Of a stretch of 64,000 bases of DNA, positions 21,064 to 31,267 are shown one piece after another. Every line of letters starts with the position of its first letter. Position 1 is the stretch's first letter. The notes under the pieces are model-generated. The model was not told the origin of the DNA and searched no databases. It saw only the letters and a program-made list of their open reading frames with translations. This DNA is from Prosapia bicincta (Eukaryota; Arthropoda; Insecta; Hemiptera; Cercopidae). Position numbers and translations under genes: made by a program. The stretch lies in the NCBI GenBank assembly GCA_036971475.1, contig JBAIZL010000376.1, positions 4,742,001 through 4,806,000 on the forward strand, given 5' to 3'.

Positions 21064-23923
21064 ATTGTCAATTCATTTACAAAAACCGTTTTGAATGCCG
21101 CCGGAAAGGCAATTCCGAAACCCTCATCCAAACCACGACGACCACCTGTTCCGTGGTGGAATGATGAGTGCACTGTGATCCTTCGTCAACGGAGAGAATA
21201 TTTAGGCAAAGTAAACGAGAATCATGGTCGCAGTACATTGGCTTAATTACAAGAACTACAGCTCCATCCACAGTAGGGAAGAAATTACGATCAGTCTGTG
21301 GCATTTCCGTTCCGATGCCATTAATTTCATTAAGGCATTCGGATGGTGTTTTGACCACGGACTCTGAGGAAATTGCCAATGTGCTAGCGTTATCATTTTC
21401 AAAACATTCTTCATCTTCTGCATACAAGGACGCTTTCCAGGTGTTCAAACGTAAACAGGAAGCCTTACCTTTCACCGTTGGATTGTCTGGAGATTCTTGT
21501 TTGAATATCGATTTCTCTATCGACGAACTAGAGTCAGCTCTCTCATCAACGAAGAATTCAGCTCCAGGCCCGGATGATATTGTATACTCCATGATTAAAA
21601 ATCTACCACCGTCGGCAAAAGTAGTGCTCCTTCGGATATACAACCGTATATTCGAGGAGCATGGTTTACCTGATGCATGGTTAGAAGCGACAATAATTCC
21701 TCTTCTAAATCAAGGAAAGGACAAAACTAATCCCAGTAGTTACAGACCCATCTCTCTGACCAGCTGCTTATGAAAACTACTGGAGAAGATGGTCAACCGT
21801 CGTCTTGTCTGGTATCTAGAAACAAACAAACTTCTTTCTAACGTTCAGTGTGGTTCCAGACAAGGACGTTCATCAGTTGACAAATTAGTTTTGTTGGAGT
21901 CAGATATACAGAATGCCTTCATCTTACGTCAAACACTGGTAGCTGTTTTCTTTGACCTTGAGAAGGCATATGACATGGCATGGAGAAGAGGAATTTTGAA
22001 CGTATTGAAATCATGGGGTATTCAAGGTAACATTCTTGCCTTTATACAAAATTATTTGAATAACAGGACTTTCCGTGTACGTCTAGGAGGCATCGTTGAG
22101 AACTAGAGAATGGTGTGGCGTTTTGAGTGTGACGCTGTTTGCTGTTGCCCTGAACAGCGTCACTTCAAACGTACAGTCACCGGTCCACTGTTCCCGGTTT
22201 GTAGACGATTTTTGTATATATATGGCTGCTAGAAGTATGGCAACAGCGGAAAGATCCTTACAATTAGTAATTAATAAATTGCAAGAATGGACCAAATCTA
22301 CGGGCTTCAAGTTTTCGGCTTCGAAGTTCAGTGTATAGCATTTAGTCGTCGCAGGCAACATCAGGAACCTATTCTTTATCTTGATGGTACGCGGCATCAA
22401 AACGCGGATAATGTGAGATTTTTGGGTCTTTTATTGGATAAAAGACTTTCATGGACTCGGTGCAACATATTGGATATGTTGAGAGTTCTAAGTGGTACAA
22501 ATTGGGGAGCAGACAGAACCTGTATGCTCCGTTTCTATCGCGCCGCTGTAAGATCGCGCATAGATTACGGCTGTATAGCCTATTCATCTGCTCGACCTAC
22601 GGTTCTGAAACTCCTGGATTCAATACATCACGCTGGCCTGACTTTCTACTGGTGCTTTTAGATCAAGCCCAATCTCCAGCCTTCTAGTTGAAGCTGGAGA
22701 ACCATCTCTCTCTATGCGACGTCAAATGCTACAAATTTCATATCACACTGGTCTTCGAAGTAAACCTAAACATCCGGCATTCAAAGCAGTTTTTGATAAC
22801 TATCTCGAGGATCGTTACAACGTGCGTCAACGTTCAACTGCTCCTTTCGGAATAAGAACATTGCGTATCTTTAGCAATCTAAATTTAGAACTTCCATCTA
22901 TATTCGAACGATCATCATGCTACATCCCTCCATGGGTAATACGAATGCCAAAATTCGACTTCTCATTGTCCATGTACCTAAAACACAATACTCCTGACGT
23001 TATTTATCGTCAGGAGTTTTTGCAGATTCCACAAACTCACCAACATACTGTGACTATATTCACAGACGGTTCAAAACTGGACAATGGGAAAGGTTGTGCA
23101 TTTTATATTGAAGGACAAACTTTCACTTACGGATTGCCCTCAGCCTGTAGCGTTTTACTGCAGAACGTTATGCAATTTTCCAAGCTTTAAGATCAATTCC
23201 GTCTGAAAAATCTAAATATCTTGTGTGTTGTGATTCCAAAAGTGCTCTCCAGGCTATTCAGGAAATGTACACTAAGAACCCTTTAGTTGGAGACATCTTG
23301 TGCTCTATACACTGGCTGCAATTACGAGGTGTCGAGGTGTTATTTCTCTGGGTGCCTGGTCACTGTGGAATATTCGGAAACACTAAAGCAGATGAAGGTG
23401 CAAAATTAGCTACAGGTATGTTGCCATCGACATAACGTGTGATGGCATCAAATTTTGTATGCAAAGTCATAACTACACTATTCTCTGTTTGGAATGAAGA
23501 ATGGCAAAATGTAATTTTTTTTTTTCCAGGCGAAAAACCTATTGAGGTTATCATCGCCTAACTAAAGTTGGGTCACAAAATGTAAATAGAAACAAGCTGA
23601 GGGACATCAAAAATACCGTCCGACCATGGAGGACATCTGTTCGTTCGAATCGTATGGAGGAAGTGGTGGTTACTCGACTTTGCATCGGCCACTCTTTGTT
23701 AACGCATGGATGGTTGATGCGACATGAGGATCCACCACTATGTCCGTTTTGTAGAAATAATATTACAATCAAGCATATCCTGCTTGATTGTGATAAGTTG
23801 GAAAATTTGTATATACGTTACGATCTTCGAGGTAGTTTAAAGGTGGTTTTAAGGGACGATGTCATGGCTATCGACCGTGTCCTCGCTCTCTTACGCCACC
23901 TTAATATATTTAATAATATTTAA
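21064..23923 (+). pseudogene. LINE-A ORF2 pseudogene (linker, RT, RNase H, C-terminal motif)
   Basis: RT blocks (APGPDDIVYSM, SSYRPISLTS, FFDLEKAYDMAW, FVDDF), RNase H blocks (FTDGSKLDN, CDSKSALQA, NTKADEGA) and the C-terminal CPFCRNNITIKHILLDC are all present, in several frames. Damage includes a ~79-nt deletion at about 21195, a stop (TGA) at about 21772, a deletion around 22095-22105 that removes the GVPQG block, small deletions near 22325, 22455 and 23155, a TAA at about 23434, and the nested LINE tip at 23515. Confidence 0.9.
23515..23575 (-). mobile_element. Minimal LINE-A insertion: 3' hairpin + poly(A) only, with TSD
   Basis: A 61-bp insert inside the plus-strand LINE-A ORF2. It consists of poly(T), then ccaggcgaaaaacctattga through the complementary hairpin arm to actaaagtt, and a few extra bases (gggtca). 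The target caaaatgtaa is duplicated at 23505-23514 and 23576-23585. Only about 44 nt of element sequence, essentially the terminal hairpin, was copied. Confidence 0.9.
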
Positions 23924-24117
23924 ATTTTGTATAATTTTAGGTTCTTTAGTTTTAGATTATTACAATTAGTTTTAAACATTTATTTTATTTTAATTTGTTT
24001 TATTTTGATTAGTTTTATTTATGTAGTATCATTTTAAAAATTCAACTTTAGTTAGGCGATGATAACCTTAATAGGTTTTTCGCCTGGAAAAATAATAAAA
24101 AAAATAATAAAATAAAA

Positions 24118-24357
24118 GCGCTAAAGGCTGAGGGCAATCCGTAGGAATAGGGCTGTCCTTCCATATAAAATGCACATCCTATCACATTGTTTAGTTTTGA
24201 ACCATCTGTAAAAGTAGTTACATTATGTTGGTGGGTTAGATAATTCTTTAAAAATTTCCGACGATAAATAACGTCGAGTATTGTGCTTTAGTTACCTGGG
24301 CAATGAGAAATCGAAATTTGGCATTTTAATTTTCCATGGACGGATATAGCACAATGT
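24118..24357 (-). mobile_element. Old LINE-A-like RNase H fragment
   Basis: The minus strand matches the LINE-A segment around 31970-32210 (ctgagggcaatccgtaagtg region, YLP/PW region) but is visibly more diverged than other A copies, and differs from B too. It has neither 5' nor 3' end and follows directly after the A-tail of the plus-strand copy. Confidence 0.75.
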
Positions 24358-24458
24358 AAATGCTTTTATGTTTCTGGGTATTTTTAAAAAAAACCTCTTT
24401 TAATTATCCTAGTTTTATTTTTAGAAAATAAAAAGTTTCAAAGAAGCATACATATTTA

Positions 24459-24823
24459 TTTTTTATTTTTTATTTTTTTCCCAGGCGAAAAACCTATCAA
24501 GGTTATCATCGCCTAACTGAAGTTTAGTTTTTAAAAACATATTACATAAATAAAACTAACCAACTAAACGAAATAAAATAAAATAAATGTTTAATACTAA
24601 TTGTAACTAAACGAAAGAAACTCAAATTATACATAATTTAAATATTATTAAATATATTCAGGTGGCGTAAGAAAGCGATGACACGGTCGATCGACATCGT
24701 CCCTTAAAACCACCTTGAAGATCGTAACGTACATACAAATCGCTCAACTCATCACAGTCAAGCAGGATATGCTTGATTGTAATATTGCTTCTACAAAACG
24801 GACATAGTGGTGGATCCTCATGT
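24459..24823 (-). mobile_element. LINE-A 3' end insertion with 14-bp TSD
   Basis: Contains a T-rich run, the A-type terminal hairpin, the 3' UTR and about 45-50 C-terminal codons of ORF2 ending at tggatcctcatgt. The target agcatacatattta is found at 24445-24458 and 24824-24837. The insertion lies just outside (3' of) the SLC22 exon, within its presumed intron. Confidence 0.9.
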
Positions 24824-24913
24824 AGCATACATATTTACTTGACATTCCTTACAGCAATATGGTTTTCAATGTTGTTAAAATTATAAAATTACCCTAAAAC
24901 AATAGTCAAATAC

Positions 24914-25076
24914 CTCTGTAACAACAGTAGCTGTGTATTTCGAGTCATCATAGGTCCATCCATGCGAACAGCTGCCTGTAGCATTAGTAAGAATTAATTC
25001 GGATGAGCTGAAATTTTGAGCGTACACAGAGCAGTGACTGAAAACCTTTGACCCGTCTCTCCATGCGCTTGGGATA
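24914..25076 (-). CDS. SLC22-type organic cation transporter, second coding exon
   Basis: The minus-strand acceptor (tgttgcag) precedes 25076 and a donor (GAG|GTATTTG) follows 24914. The exon is 163 bp; with the upstream exon's last two bases it reads S-IPSAWRDGSKVFSHCSVY ... CSHGWTYDDSKYTATVVTE. The Cys-rich extracellular loop and the W-YD-S-Y-ATVVTE end match the first extracellular loop of SLC22/OCT transporters, 12-TM plasma-membrane carriers of organic ions. The two-exon join is exact in phase. Downstream exons are not seen to the left within the window, so the gene either has a very long TE-filled intron or is truncated. Confidence 0.8.
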
Positions 25077-25724
25077 CTGCAACATACAAGTGAAAATGTG
25101 TATATTACATTGACAAAATCTTTAGTTATTAGTATTAAATTTCATACCAATTAATAAATGATTAAAGGAAATTATTTGCCCTTGTGAACAACCAATATCT
25201 GTATTGTTGTCAATGCAGGAATAAAATACCAGCAACTAAAAATAGTGATACATTGTCTTTTGTAAAAGAAGTAATCAGTATTTAAAGTTGTAACTGTAAT
25301 AATTAAAACTAGTTTAAATAGCTACGTAAGAGCTCAGACACTCGCGGAAGGTAAGTTATCAGTTGTTCAAGAGGTCAGATGAAATTTGAGCTCCTAAACT
25401 AATCTCTATTCAGAATGAGTTTGCAGCAGCAAGTGGTGAACTGTTAACGTGAACATAACGATTTAGGAAACCCTATTAGCACCTTGACCACGTGACAAAA
25501 ATGAAATGTCCTGTCGTCCGGTTAACAGTTATGTTGGAAACGTCCAGTATTACATTTGCTCCTCTATTTATTGTCTGACACTTTTTAATTGAGTGGCCTT
25601 CGAATAATTTACGATCGTTGTTGGTTATGTTTGTGTTTATGAGTTTGTGGTGTTGAAGGATTAATTTTTAAGCAATTTCATCACCCGTCAAAAAATGAAC
25701 GAGGACAAGTGAAACACTCTGGGC

Positions 25725-26478
25725 AAAGGAAAGTTATTTTATGCTTTATAAAAATTAAAGGATGAATATCCAGAATGCTGTATCAGAGACATCACGCAGA
25801 AAGTAGCGATATTTGCAGGATTTTCTGCTCGAAGTGTTTTTTTCAATTGTTAAAGAAAAAATAGACCTGTATCCTTATGTCTCCTGCAAAAAAGACACCA
25901 AAAACCAAAACTGTTTCTAATAATATGGATGACCTTTTAAAAACAGATATAATGAGAAAAGTACTTGAGTTAATTTTAAAATATGAACTTTAGACTTTAA
26001 ATAAATTACTATAAACAGTTAATACTGCCGAACAGTTGGCTTACCTAACCTAGGACGAACCTCTTTGTTTCACATACTAAAAAAACTAAACTTCAGGTAT
26101 AAGAAACGTAACCATAAAAGTATACTGTTGGACAAAGAAGATATTATTCTATGGAGAAGAGATTACTTGAGAAAAATAAAAGCCTATTCCGAGGAAGGTA
26201 ATACGATTTATTATTTGGACGAAAGGTAGGTCAATTCCGATCATACGAAATTAAAGATTTAGACAGATAAATCATTCCGTTCCATTAAAGACGCTTTTCT
26301 GAGAGGTTTGTTTGTGGGTTTAGAGTGTCCATCGGAAAAGGGTAAGAGACTTATTATTAGACTCAAATTGGGTCACAAAAAGGTTTGGTAGAAAATGGAC
26401 TGTTGATTTTCGAATCAAAATCAGATACTGACTACCATTCAAAAATGAATAATGAAAATTTTAAAGGATGGTTTCTCT
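25725..26478 (+). pseudogene. Tc1/mariner-superfamily (DDE_3-like) transposase pseudogene
   Basis: Scattered frames give a helix-turn-helix part (ITQKVAIFAGFSARSV, about 25796-25838) and a later block (LLDKEDIILWRRDYLRKIKA, about 26128-26187). Next comes EEGNTIYYLDE, which holds a presumed catalytic Asp, then DAFLRGLFVGLECPSEKG, and NENFKGWF where the sequence is cut by a LINE 5' tip. This order matches insect transposases with a DDE_3 domain. Many stops and frame changes make it dead. It lies in the SLC22 intron in opposite orientation. No terminal inverted repeats identified. Confidence 0.65.
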
Positions 26479-26616
26479 AAGTGAAGATGTTAGTGTATGT
26501 GTATATATGCATTTGTGTGTGTGTGTATGCTTTGTGAGTGGTGTAGTGTTAGGCTAGGGTACCGCGAGGGACGCCAAATCCCTTGTATGTGCGGCTAGTC
26601 CGCACCCCCTCTGCGG
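26479..26616 (-). mobile_element. LINE 5' tip only (about 138 bp)
   Basis: Minus strand: the 5' terminus (ctgcgg at 26611-26616), both terminal hairpins with a few substitutions, the CA-rich run and a little more of the 5' UTR, ending near 26479. No ORF or 3' end. It interrupts the transposase pseudogene. Confidence 0.8.
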
Positions 26617-27045
26617 CAGGTTGCGTATTGAGCACCTGAGGACCATAGTTAAGGCAGTGTGTAGCGAACTACAGAAGAGAACAGTTGTCTTTACACCAAC
26701 TTAATGTATACCAATTGTATTTGTTAAGCTTAGTTATTGTAAAAATTTCAAATTAAAATTTTCCCAATTAACAAAAGATTTGTAAAAATTACATTGTTTT
26801 TAAAAACCTTTCGAGCTTAATAAAACAATAACTTATATATTATATTTTTACTATATTAATTATACTAATTATATTATATATAATGTTATTTAAATATATA
26901 ATATAAATTATAAACTATATTCGTTGATAAACAGTACCAACATTATCAGGAATGAGTAATACAATAATGCAAGATAAGTAAATAAATAATTCTTGTATTT
27001 AAATAACCTGTGTTCTTTTTGGTTATTAAACAAGAAAATATATTT
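26617..27045. other. AT-rich intronic DNA, no gene seen
   Basis: The stretch just after the LINE tip could be the end of the interrupted transposon, but no motif is recognisable. From 26820 to 26930 it is almost pure A/T. Confidence 0.4.
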
Positions 27046-27264
<219 letters not shown>

Positions 27265-28234
27265 GTATGTAATTATGAAAGTTTTTCAGGTCCAAATGGG
27301 TGAAGTTAAAAATCCTAAACCTATCATCATCGCCTAACCTAGGTTAGTTAATCAAATAAAAGAGTTCGAATCCAGTCATCTTTCCTCAGGATTGGGATAA
27401 GAGCTGGAATTTTACCTTTTTCACAAATCAATGTAGAGTTTAATAATACCTAAATTCACCAGTGAAACCAACATGAATCAGAGGTAAACATGTGTATATT
27501 TTATTAATGATCTTTGTAATACAAATATAACGAATGTAGTACTGGAAAAAATTAAATTAAAACTACGGCACCTCCTCTTAATTTTCCTCAACTAATCCAA
27601 ATTATAGTTTATAACTTTATATTAACTTTATTATTATTGTGTAGAATATTTGAAGAGGGTCAGAATAGGCAGACGGACACATAATATTAAATATTTTCAA
27701 AGTAATATTGTGTATAAAACCTACAAAAATTTAAAATCTAATCCATAAAAAAACAGTGGAGATTTACACAAGGATACAATAGCACACGAATAATCAACAT
27801 ACTAACATATATAAATTATAACATTTAGGAATAGTATTATTAGACATATCACAGACATAGAATGTAAACTAAAATCAGGCCTAGGTTTCAATATGCTAAA
27901 AGCAGTACAAAATTAAAATGTTGCCACAAAACAAAGGAGATTGATAATGGCACAGGGTATATATTTCAAGTTCTTTACTGACAATATAGGACTGCTAATT
28001 AAAGTGGTTGGTGGTTACATAAAGGACCATTCAAGTTATGTACACTAGTTTCCTTGATATTTGCATTACAATTAATTTTTTTAACGTAATTTATAATGGT
28101 AAATCATTCAATCAATCCGTAGTATATTCAAAATTGATTCTCTTGGGCGAATTATTAAATGATAGGAAAAGAAGATTTTAAAAAGTAGGTGAATAGCTGT
28201 AAACATTCAATAATTTTGTTATCCAATATAAAGC
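27265..28234. other. Intronic AT-rich DNA, no gene seen
   Basis: Between the microsatellite and a LINE fragment in the SLC22 intron. A short ctatcatcatcgcctaacct near 27320 resembles part of a LINE terminal hairpin but lacks the other arm. Confidence 0.4.
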
Positions 28235-28395
28235 TATTTTCTCCAGGCGAAAAACCAATCGTGGTTATCATTGCCTAACTGAAGTTCTATTACACTATAA
28301 ATGAACTTTAAACAACTAAACCTAAACGAAAGAAATAAATAGTTAAAACTAATTTTAATTATCTAAAACTAAACAAAATAAAATTAAAGAAGTAA
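28235..28395 (-). mobile_element. Old LINE 3' end fragment
   Basis: The terminal hairpin (ccaggcgaaaaaccaatcgt with the complementary arm to about 28280) plus about 115 bp of A-rich 3' UTR. The loop-proximal pair differs from the A type, and the poly(T) has decayed. Located in the SLC22 intron close to the first exon's donor. Confidence 0.8.
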
Positions 28396-28441
28396 AACTG
28401 TTTAGAGAAGAAACATTTCAGAAAATAACTTTATTTCATAC

Positions 28442-28641
28442 CTCAGGTTTTTTGCCAAAATAGGATCCAAATAATCTAACTCAGGTACTCTACACCAGTG
28501 ATCCGGTTTGGCTGCCATGAACAGCTGATTGTAAGCATGAAATCCGCATGGTAACACACACGGAAGCAATACAAAATAGAGTAAAAGCTGTTGGTACGTC
28601 CCGAATTCTCCAACATCAGGCAGGATCTCGTCTAGGTCCAT
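28442..28641 (-). CDS. SLC22-type organic cation transporter, first coding exon
   Basis: The ATG at 28641 gives MDLDEILPDVGEFGTYQQ, then a hydrophobic first transmembrane segment (LLLYFVLLPCVLPCGF) and HAYNQLFMAAKPDHWCRVPE. This is the characteristic N-terminus of SLC22 organic ion transporters. The exon ends CTGAG|GTATGA at 28442, and splicing to 25076 restores NL-S-IPSAW in frame across a 3,365-bp intron. The upstream in-frame GTG at 28665 is not a plausible start. The C-x-W-C-region spacing is as expected. Whether the gene is expressed cannot be told. Confidence 0.85.
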
Positions 28642-29446
28642 TAAGCACTGAGGTCGATAAAGCACTGAACGATTGTTCTTGGCAGTTCACATGCACACAT
28701 ACATATTCGTACCCCCTCCTCGCCAACACCCTTTTTCGATCAAGCTCTTATTTTGTTGGTAGGTATACCAACAATTAAACCTAACACTACATAAATACTA
28801 TTAAAAATAAAAACGAATTCTTTTTTCCTGTGAAACACCTGAACATAAAAAAAAATTATAATTTAAAAAACCAATTAAAAAATTATACGAAATAAAAAAA
28901 CGGCAATTAGGTGACGTGAAAGGTTGGTTAGACGCCAATTGATGTGCCAAATTTTTTGTTATAAAAATTTCGTGTAGAAAATAATATTAATAAATACATC
29001 TGTGTCGCAAAATCACAATGATGCCCTGGCAACGTTCAACACCAAATTTCGAAGTTTTCATGAATATAAAGATGACGATCAAGTAATCATGTTGGATTGT
29101 AACGATACCTCATTAATGATTTTAATGATAATAGTCTAAAATACGAATGCGCATAGAAAGAAAATCAAATGTTTAATGGACTGAAATAAAAATATATGTA
29201 ATGTTGCATAAATGATTTTAGTTAAACAGTGCAGGGAATGAGGAAAGGATAATTAAATTTGATTGAAGAAGTGGGCACATTTCTAAAGCCTATTTAACCT
29301 ACACTTCCTACACCATTCAACCAATCACCAAGCAGGATACAAGAGCAATTAGTCTTTCCGACCAAATTTATATACATTTTCTTTAAAATGATTACCAACC
29401 CGAGTAGATATTTTTTTCGATATTTAGCAATAGTAGTTCATAAATA
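28642..29446. other. Upstream region of the SLC22 first exon, no further gene seen
   Basis: Holds presumed 5' UTR/promoter or an upstream intron of the minus-strand transporter. A cag before gtgctttatcgacc could be an acceptor of a leader intron, but this is weak. The rest is AT-rich without recognisable coding sequence. Confidence 0.4.
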
Positions 29447-29862
29447 TTTTTTCTTTAATGAGGTTATCATCGATTTTACCCAAACGTTACAACCTATAAT
29501 TAAAAATTCTAATATTAATCTAAACTACTACTAACATATCACTACATACTTAACCTAATTTAACATAAACACAATTATTAAAATAAAGTTAAAGTGAAAG
29601 TAAATATCTACTAATTATATTAAACAGTTGAAACTAATTCATATTTTAATTAAAAACTAAACGAACGTTAAAGAATTAAATTTAACTAATTTTAAATGTA
29701 ACTAAATAAAAATAAACAAACAAGAATTTCATATCATTAAATGGATTCAGGTGCCGTGAAAAGGCTATGACACGGTCGATAGCATTGACATCGTCTCTTA
29801 CAACGACTTTTAAACTTCCTCAAAAATCGCAACGTAATGACCCAAATACCGTCCAGGTTCCC
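29447..29862 (-). mobile_element. Highly diverged LINE-A-like 3' end
   Basis: Starts near a decayed terminal hairpin (gaggttatcatcga), continues through an A-rich 3' UTR to the ORF2 C-terminal region: ggattcaggtgccgtgaaaa and acacggtcgatagcattgac match the A family with many differences. This is among the oldest copies in the window. The ORF on the plus strand here (29767-29973) is a shadow. 29863-30015 is unassigned. Confidence 0.75.
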
Positions 29863-30015
29863 GATATCCCCCAGTGGTATATATGGCAAGATAGTGCTTT
29901 TACTTCCTCCTCCCTCACGACTGTTTACTATGTTTATTTGGTGGAATTTATTGTTTTAGTTTATTTTCTGTGAATTTTTGAAAACTTTGAAGCATGATGA
30001 GCTAGCAGTCCCGGT

Positions 30016-30243
30016 TTCTTTTTTCTTTTTTTTTCCAGGCGAAAAACCTATCAAGGTTATCATCGCCTAACTAAAGTTAAATTTTAAAATAAATGTTACA
30101 TAAATAAAACTAATTAAAATAAAACAAAATAAAATAAATGTTTAACACTAATTGTAACTATCTAAAACTAAAGAACTTAAAATTATACAAAATTTAAATA
30201 TTATTAAAGAGATTCAGGTGACGTAAGTAGGCGATGACACGGT
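30016..30243 (-). mobile_element. LINE-A 3' end fragment
   Basis: Poly(T)-rich start, the A-type terminal hairpin at about 30036-30069, the 3' UTR, and only about 10-15 ORF2 codons before truncation near gacacggtc. No clear TSD. 30244-30440 is AT-rich and unassigned. Confidence 0.85.
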
Positions 30244-30439
30244 CATCGTTACAAATACAGATCACATGTAGTAAATATTGTAAATATTTAACAATGGCTT
30301 CAAAGCCAGCAATCCATTTTTAAACCTGCCATTGGAGGTCCAAAGCCCTCATGAGAAGAAGTGATAGGAAATGGTTTAATTATAACAATAAAATTCCTAA
30401 ATATGCCTCACCGCCATATTAATATAACATTGTAAATAT

Positions 30440-30612
30440 GCCGTACCGCTACCGCGCCCTCGTAGCGTGTTGGCCGTGCCGCACCGGCCCATCGAAAACC
30501 AGCTTTGTTGCGGGAAATTTCCGTGTAGTAGTATCGCTGCACGTGTTACGATTGTGAGTGGTTTTTCGTTGCCGACGTTATTTCAAGTTTTGTGAAAAAA
30601 TACCATGTAAGT
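30440..30612 (+). promoter_or_regulatory. Possible promoter/5' UTR with splice donor ahead of the Tigger-like transposase
   Basis: A locally GC-rich stretch (gccgtaccgctaccgcgccc region) is followed by a leader and a consensus donor (accat|gtaagt at 30607). A matching acceptor (ttttccaaattttaaag) ends at 30908, immediately before the transposase N-terminal coding block. This is inferred from splice signals and position only. Confidence 0.4.
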
Positions 30613-30908
30613 AAAATCATTTCACTGTTGTTTGTTGTTTTTTAGCACAATTAGTATGTAGTCCATGATAATCACAATAAGTTTACTGTAATCTACGTTT
30701 ATTTCACTATCTTTTGCTGTGTTTAGGAGAACGATTAGTCGAATAGGTTAGGTTCTGGGCTCGATCAAAGTGAAGCGTGCAACTCCGGGGCAAAGTAATT
30801 GTTTGTTGCGGGTCAATCGTAACAATGTTACAATTGACATGCACTTCATTTTAAATTCTTGTTACACTTATTTAATTATTTATTACTTTTATTTTCCAAA
30901 TTTTAAAG

Positions 30909-31061
30909 CTGAAACACTTAGAACTTAGGGGCCCATCCCAAGATAACACTGAGGCATCTGCTAAATTAGTTACGCAACAGAGTTTTTCTGTTAGGGCTGC
31001 CGCAAAGGCTCACAATATTTGTCACGTGACGCAGAAGCGATTCTTAGATACAAAAAGAATA

Positions 31062-31065
<4 letters not shown>
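30909..31065 (+). pseudogene. Tigger/pogo-like transposase, N-terminal part (split by LINE-A)
   Basis: The exon-like block reads SQDNTEASAKLVTQQSFSVR then AAAKAHNICHVTQKRFL, which looks like the N-terminal psq-type helix-turn-helix of pogo/Tigger transposases. A one-base frame change then gives RYKKNNI, and the same codons reappear after the LINE-A insertion at 36817-36829 (target duplication), followed by NVVMGYKPHNKVFT. The two halves were therefore contiguous before the LINE-A inserted. Confidence 0.7.
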
Positions 31066-31110
<45 letters not shown>

Positions 31111-31112
31111 CC

Positions 31113-31144
31113 AGGCGAAAAACCTATAAAGGTTATCATCGCCT
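31113..31144 (-). other. LINE-A 3'-terminal RNA hairpin
   Basis: In sense RNA: AGGCGA - UGAU - AACCU - uuau - AGGUU - UU - UCGCCU, two stacked stems with a small asymmetric internal loop, then GG and poly(A). It is present at the 3' end of the 3'-complete copies. It is the likely recognition signal for the element's RT. The LINE-B equivalent (43971-44002) keeps the pairing through compensatory changes. Confidence 0.85.
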
Positions 31145-31267
31145 AACTGAAGTTTATATTTTAAATAAATATTGCAAATAAACTAACCAAACTAAACGAA
31201 GTAAAAAAAAAATATTTAATACTAATTGTAATAATCTAAAACTAAAGAATCTAAAATTATACAAAAT

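Larger units (their letters stand above)
21064..24117 (+). mobile_element. LINE-A, 5'-truncated copy on the plus strand
   Basis: One of only two plus-oriented copies of this lineage. It starts in the ORF2 linker (attgtcaattcatttacaaa) and runs through RT, RNase H, the ORF2 stop (about 23923), the 3' UTR and the terminal hairpin (24055-24086) to an A-rich tail of about 30 nt. It contains a nested 61-bp minus-strand LINE tip at 23515-23575. No convincing TSD: the left flank is satellite and the right flank another LINE fragment. Confidence 0.9.

Noticed and set aside
24118..24837. Two adjacent LINE fragments as one inverted (twin-primed) insertion
   Set aside because: The piece at 24459-24823 has its own TSD and poly(T), and the piece at 24118-24357 is clearly more diverged, so they are separate events.
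28642..28665. Upstream start of the SLC22 exon at 28665
   Set aside because: The codon there is GTG; the ATG at 28641 aligns with the usual family N-terminus.
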